Assembly: GCF_000763385.1 (NCBI RefSeq)
Contig: NZ_JQFA01000004.1
Location: 496,001-560,000, forward strand
Length of the DNA stretch: 64,000 nt
DNA from: Leptolyngbya sp. KIOST-1
GTDB lineage: Bacteria; Cyanobacteriota; Cyanobacteriia; Phormidesmidales; Phormidesmidaceae
Direction: 5' to 3'
Part shown: positions 62,140 through 64,000 of the stretch, one piece after another
Numbering within the stretch: position 1 is the first letter of the stretch
Layout of the letters: each line of letters starts with the position of its first letter
Translations under genes and position numbers: made by a program
The notes under the pieces: generated by a model
What the model was told of the DNA's origin: nothing
The model's input: only the letters and a program-made list of their open reading frames with translations
Database searches by the model: none

Positions 62140-62356
62140 GTGGGTAGGCGGGTAGGTGGGTGGATGGGTAGGCGGGTGGATGGGTAGATGGGTAGACGGG
62201 TGGATGGGTAGATGGGTTGGCGAGTAGTTGCTCTTTCTCAATCCCTAATCCCCAACACCCAACCCTCCCACTCTCCCACTCTCCCACCCTCCCACTCATC
62301 CACCCTCCCACTCTCCCACTCATCCACCCTCCCACTCTCCCACTCATCCACCCCTT
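62138..62356 (+). repeat. intercistronic G/C heptamer array, importer operon
   Basis: The longest array of this type. From the binding-protein stop: AGGTGGGTAGGCGGGTAGGT, GGGTGGATGGGTAGGCGGGT and similar units to about 62220, a 30-nt A/T-richer spacer, then CCCAACACCCAACCCTCCCA and about twelve CCCTCCCACTC/ATCCAC units to about 62356, directly before the permease start. The arms could form a stem of 60 bp or more with mismatches. Confidence 0.9.
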
Positions 62357-62364
62357 TTCCCGTC

Positions 62365-63282
62365 ATGACCTCATCTATCGCAACCCCTACCCACTCGCCG
62401 CCGCCTGCGCGGGCGCGATCGCACCGCTCGATCCCTGCCCGGCTGCTGGTAGCCCCTTCGGTGATTCTGCTGGTGCTCTGGATGGTAGTGCCGCTGGCGA
62501 TGGCGATCTGGTTTGCCTTCCAGCGTTACAACCTGCTGATTCCCGAAAATCGTGAGTTTGTCGGCTTTGCCAACTTCACCTACATTCTCACCGACCCCAC
62601 CCTGTGGATTTCCATCGGCATCACCCTGGTGCTGGTGGTGTCGGTGCTGGCCATTACCATCGGCCTGGGCACCGTGCTGGCGGTGCTGTTTAACCAGGAG
62701 TTTCCCGGTCGGGGCGTGGCGCGGGTGCTGGCAATTTCGCCCTTTTTTGTCATGCCCACGGTCAGCGCCCTGATCTGGAAAAATATGCTGATGCACCCGG
62801 TCAACGGGCTATTTGCCCAGGTCACCCGAGGGCTGGGCCTGGGGGCGATTGACTGGTTTGCCAACTTCCCGCTGCTGGCGATCATCATCATCGTGGCCTG
62901 GCAGTGGCTGCCCTTTGCCCTGCTAATTTTGCTGACGGCGATTCAGTCCCTCGATACCGACCAGATGGAAGCGGCCCGCATGGATGGTGCGAGCGCGATC
63001 CAGCTGTTTCGCTTTGTGGTGCTGCCTCACCTCAACCGGGCGATCGCCGTGGTCGCCATGATCGAAACGATTTTCTTCCTCACCATCTTTGCCGAAATTT
63101 TCGTCACCACCGGGGGCGGGCCTGGCCTGGCCACCACTAACCTGGCCTACTACATCTACCTCAAAGCGCTGCTGGAGTTCGACGTCGGTGGAGCTTCGGC
63201 GGGCGGCTTGATTGCCGTCGTGCTGGCCAACATCGTGGCGATTTTCTTAATGCGCAGTGTTGCTCGTAATTTGGACACCTGA
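62365..63282 (+). CDS. ABC transporter permease, SmoF/MalF-like
   Basis: 305 residues from the ATG at 62365; six helices. APSVILLVLWMVVPLAMAIW is TM1. The cytoplasmic EAA loop is EAARMDGASAIQLFRFVVLP, the docking site for the ATPase. TTGGGPGLATTNLAYYIYLK is typical of sugar/polyol permeases of the SmoF/MtlF group. It follows the binding protein across the heptamer array and precedes the second permease with one base between stop and start. Confidence 0.92.
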   Translation: MTSSIATPTHSPPPARARSHRSIPARLLVAPSVILLVLWMVVPLAMAIWFAFQRYNLLIPENREFVGFANFTYILTDPTLWISIGITLVLVVSVLAITIGLGTVLAVLFNQEFPGRGVARVLAISPFFVMPTVSALIWKNMLMHPVNGLFAQVTRGLGLGAIDWFANFPLLAIIIIVAWQWLPFALLILLTAIQSLDTDQMEAARMDGASAIQLFRFVVLPHLNRAIAVVAMIETIFFLTIFAEIFVTTGGGPGLATTNLAYYIYLKALLEFDVGGASAGGLIAVVLANIVAIFLMRSVARNLDT

Positions 63283-63283
63283 T

Positions 63284-64000
63284 ATGGCAACTAACCGATC
63301 CCACCGCTGGTGGATTCCGCTGCTGGGCTGGCTGGTGGCCTGCCTGCTGTTCTTCCCGATTTTTTGGATGTTTCTCACCAGCTTTAAGACCGAGGTGGCG
63401 GCGGTGGCCACCCCGCCCCAGCTGTTCTTTCGGCCCACCCTAGAGAACTACGTGGAGGTACAGACCCGAGCCTCGTACTTCAACTTTGCCCTAAATAGCG
63501 TGGTGATTTCCCTGGGGGCAACGATTGTGTCGCTGTTGCTGGCGATTCCGGCGGCCTACGCCATGTCGTTTTTCCCCACCAAGCGCACCAAGGGCACGCT
63601 GGTGTGGATGCTCTCAACCAAGATGCTGCCCGCCGTGGGCGTGCTGGTGCCGATTTACATCCTGGCGCGGGAGACGGGGCTGCTCGACACTCGCATTGGG
63701 TTGATCATTATTTACACCCTGATCAACCTGCCGATTGTGGTGTGGATGATCTACAGCTTCTTCAAAGAAGTGCCGAAGGAAATTCTCGAAGCCGATCGCA
63801 TGGATGGCGCGTCCACCTATCAAGAACTGGTGCATGTGCTGATGCCTCTGGCCCTGCCGGGAATCTTTTCCACCGCCCTGCTCTCGATCATTTTGTCGTG
63901 GAATGAAGCCTTCTGGAGCCTCAATTTGACCACCTTTGATGCGGCTCCATTGACGGCGTTTATTGCGTCATTCTCTAGCCCCCAGGGTTTGTTTTGGGCC
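63284..64000 (+). CDS. ABC transporter permease, SmoG/MalG-like (partial)
   Basis: The reading frame starts at the ATG at 63284 (one base after the previous stop) and is open to the window end, 239 codons. LLGWLVACLLFFPIFWMFLT is TM1, FKTEVAAVATPPQLFF and PTLENYVEVQ are typical of the second permease, and EADRMDGASTYQELVHVLMP is the EAA loop. The protein should have about 270-280 residues, so about 35-40 C-terminal residues lie beyond the window. An ATPase subunit gene may follow outside. Confidence 0.92.
   Translation, partial: MATNRSHRWWIPLLGWLVACLLFFPIFWMFLTSFKTEVAAVATPPQLFFRPTLENYVEVQTRASYFNFALNSVVISLGATIVSLLLAIPAAYAMSFFPTKRTKGTLVWMLSTKMLPAVGVLVPIYILARETGLLDTRIGLIIIYTLINLPIVVWMIYSFFKEVPKEILEADRMDGASTYQELVHVLMPLALPGIFSTALLSIILSWNEAFWSLNLTTFDAAPLTAFIASFSSPQGLFWA

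Overview
The window is a stretch of a cyanobacterial chromosome. It encodes a photosystem I subunit (PsaK), the NblS/Hik33 sensor kinase, a flavodiiron Flv3-type protein and MenB of phylloquinone synthesis, and the HIP1 octamer GCGATCGC is scattered throughout. High GC, repeated heptamer arrays and several interspersed palindromic repeats fit a filamentous, Leptolyngbya/Phormidium-like lineage, but the species cannot be fixed from the sequence alone. No rRNA, tRNA or CRISPR array was recognised.

Layout. 1-8.2 kb is housekeeping and conserved cyanobacterial genes: 1-Cys peroxiredoxin, DUF6464, DUF3122, a 12-repeat TPR protein, alanine racemase, an HNH protein and a DHH phosphoesterase. 8.18-10.69 kb is a mosaic mobile region bounded by the 8-bp direct repeat GACTAATC. 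It holds one full-length insertion sequence with a frameshifted transposase, two end fragments of the same IS, a piece of a plasmid/phage-type primase and the 5' part of a carotenoid ketolase gene (crtW). 10.9-24.5 kb carries an RND efflux pair, an RmlD-like reductase, MscS, an EEP-family phosphatase, a permease, MarC, a degenerate HD protein, a YbjN-like protein and an S2P protease. Two copies of a ~135-bp MITE-like element overlap the stop codons of the reductase and mscS genes. 24.6-37.8 kb contains psaK, trpF, nblS, a Uma2 nuclease, ahcY, panB, clpP, terC, a rhodanese and several less-known genes. 38-54.9 kb contains a CbiG-CobJ fusion, Flv3 translationally coupled to a small antitoxin-like protein, an MnmC-type methyltransferase, a REC/HD-GYP regulator, DUF3352, mutY, the ergothioneine pair egtB-egtD, menB, a DUF4336 protein, a pfpI remnant and an NDH-2.

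54.9-64 kb reads as a polyol/sugar uptake and catabolism cluster. It has a xylulokinase, a PfkB sugar kinase (fructokinase-like), a SorC-type regulator, an SDR dehydrogenase and a divergent ABC importer (binding protein plus two permeases, the last cut by the window end). The expected flow is polyol import, oxidation to a ketose, then phosphorylation. This is a notable heterotrophic module for a phototroph.

The most unusual structural signal is a recurrent intercistronic architecture. Directly after a stop codon come G-rich GGGTGGAT-like heptamers, then complementary C-rich CCCACTCA-like heptamers run up to the next start codon with no visible Shine-Dalgarno. Three gene pairs have it (RND adaptor/pump, egtB/egtD, importer binding protein/permease). 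G-rich-only versions follow menB and mutY.
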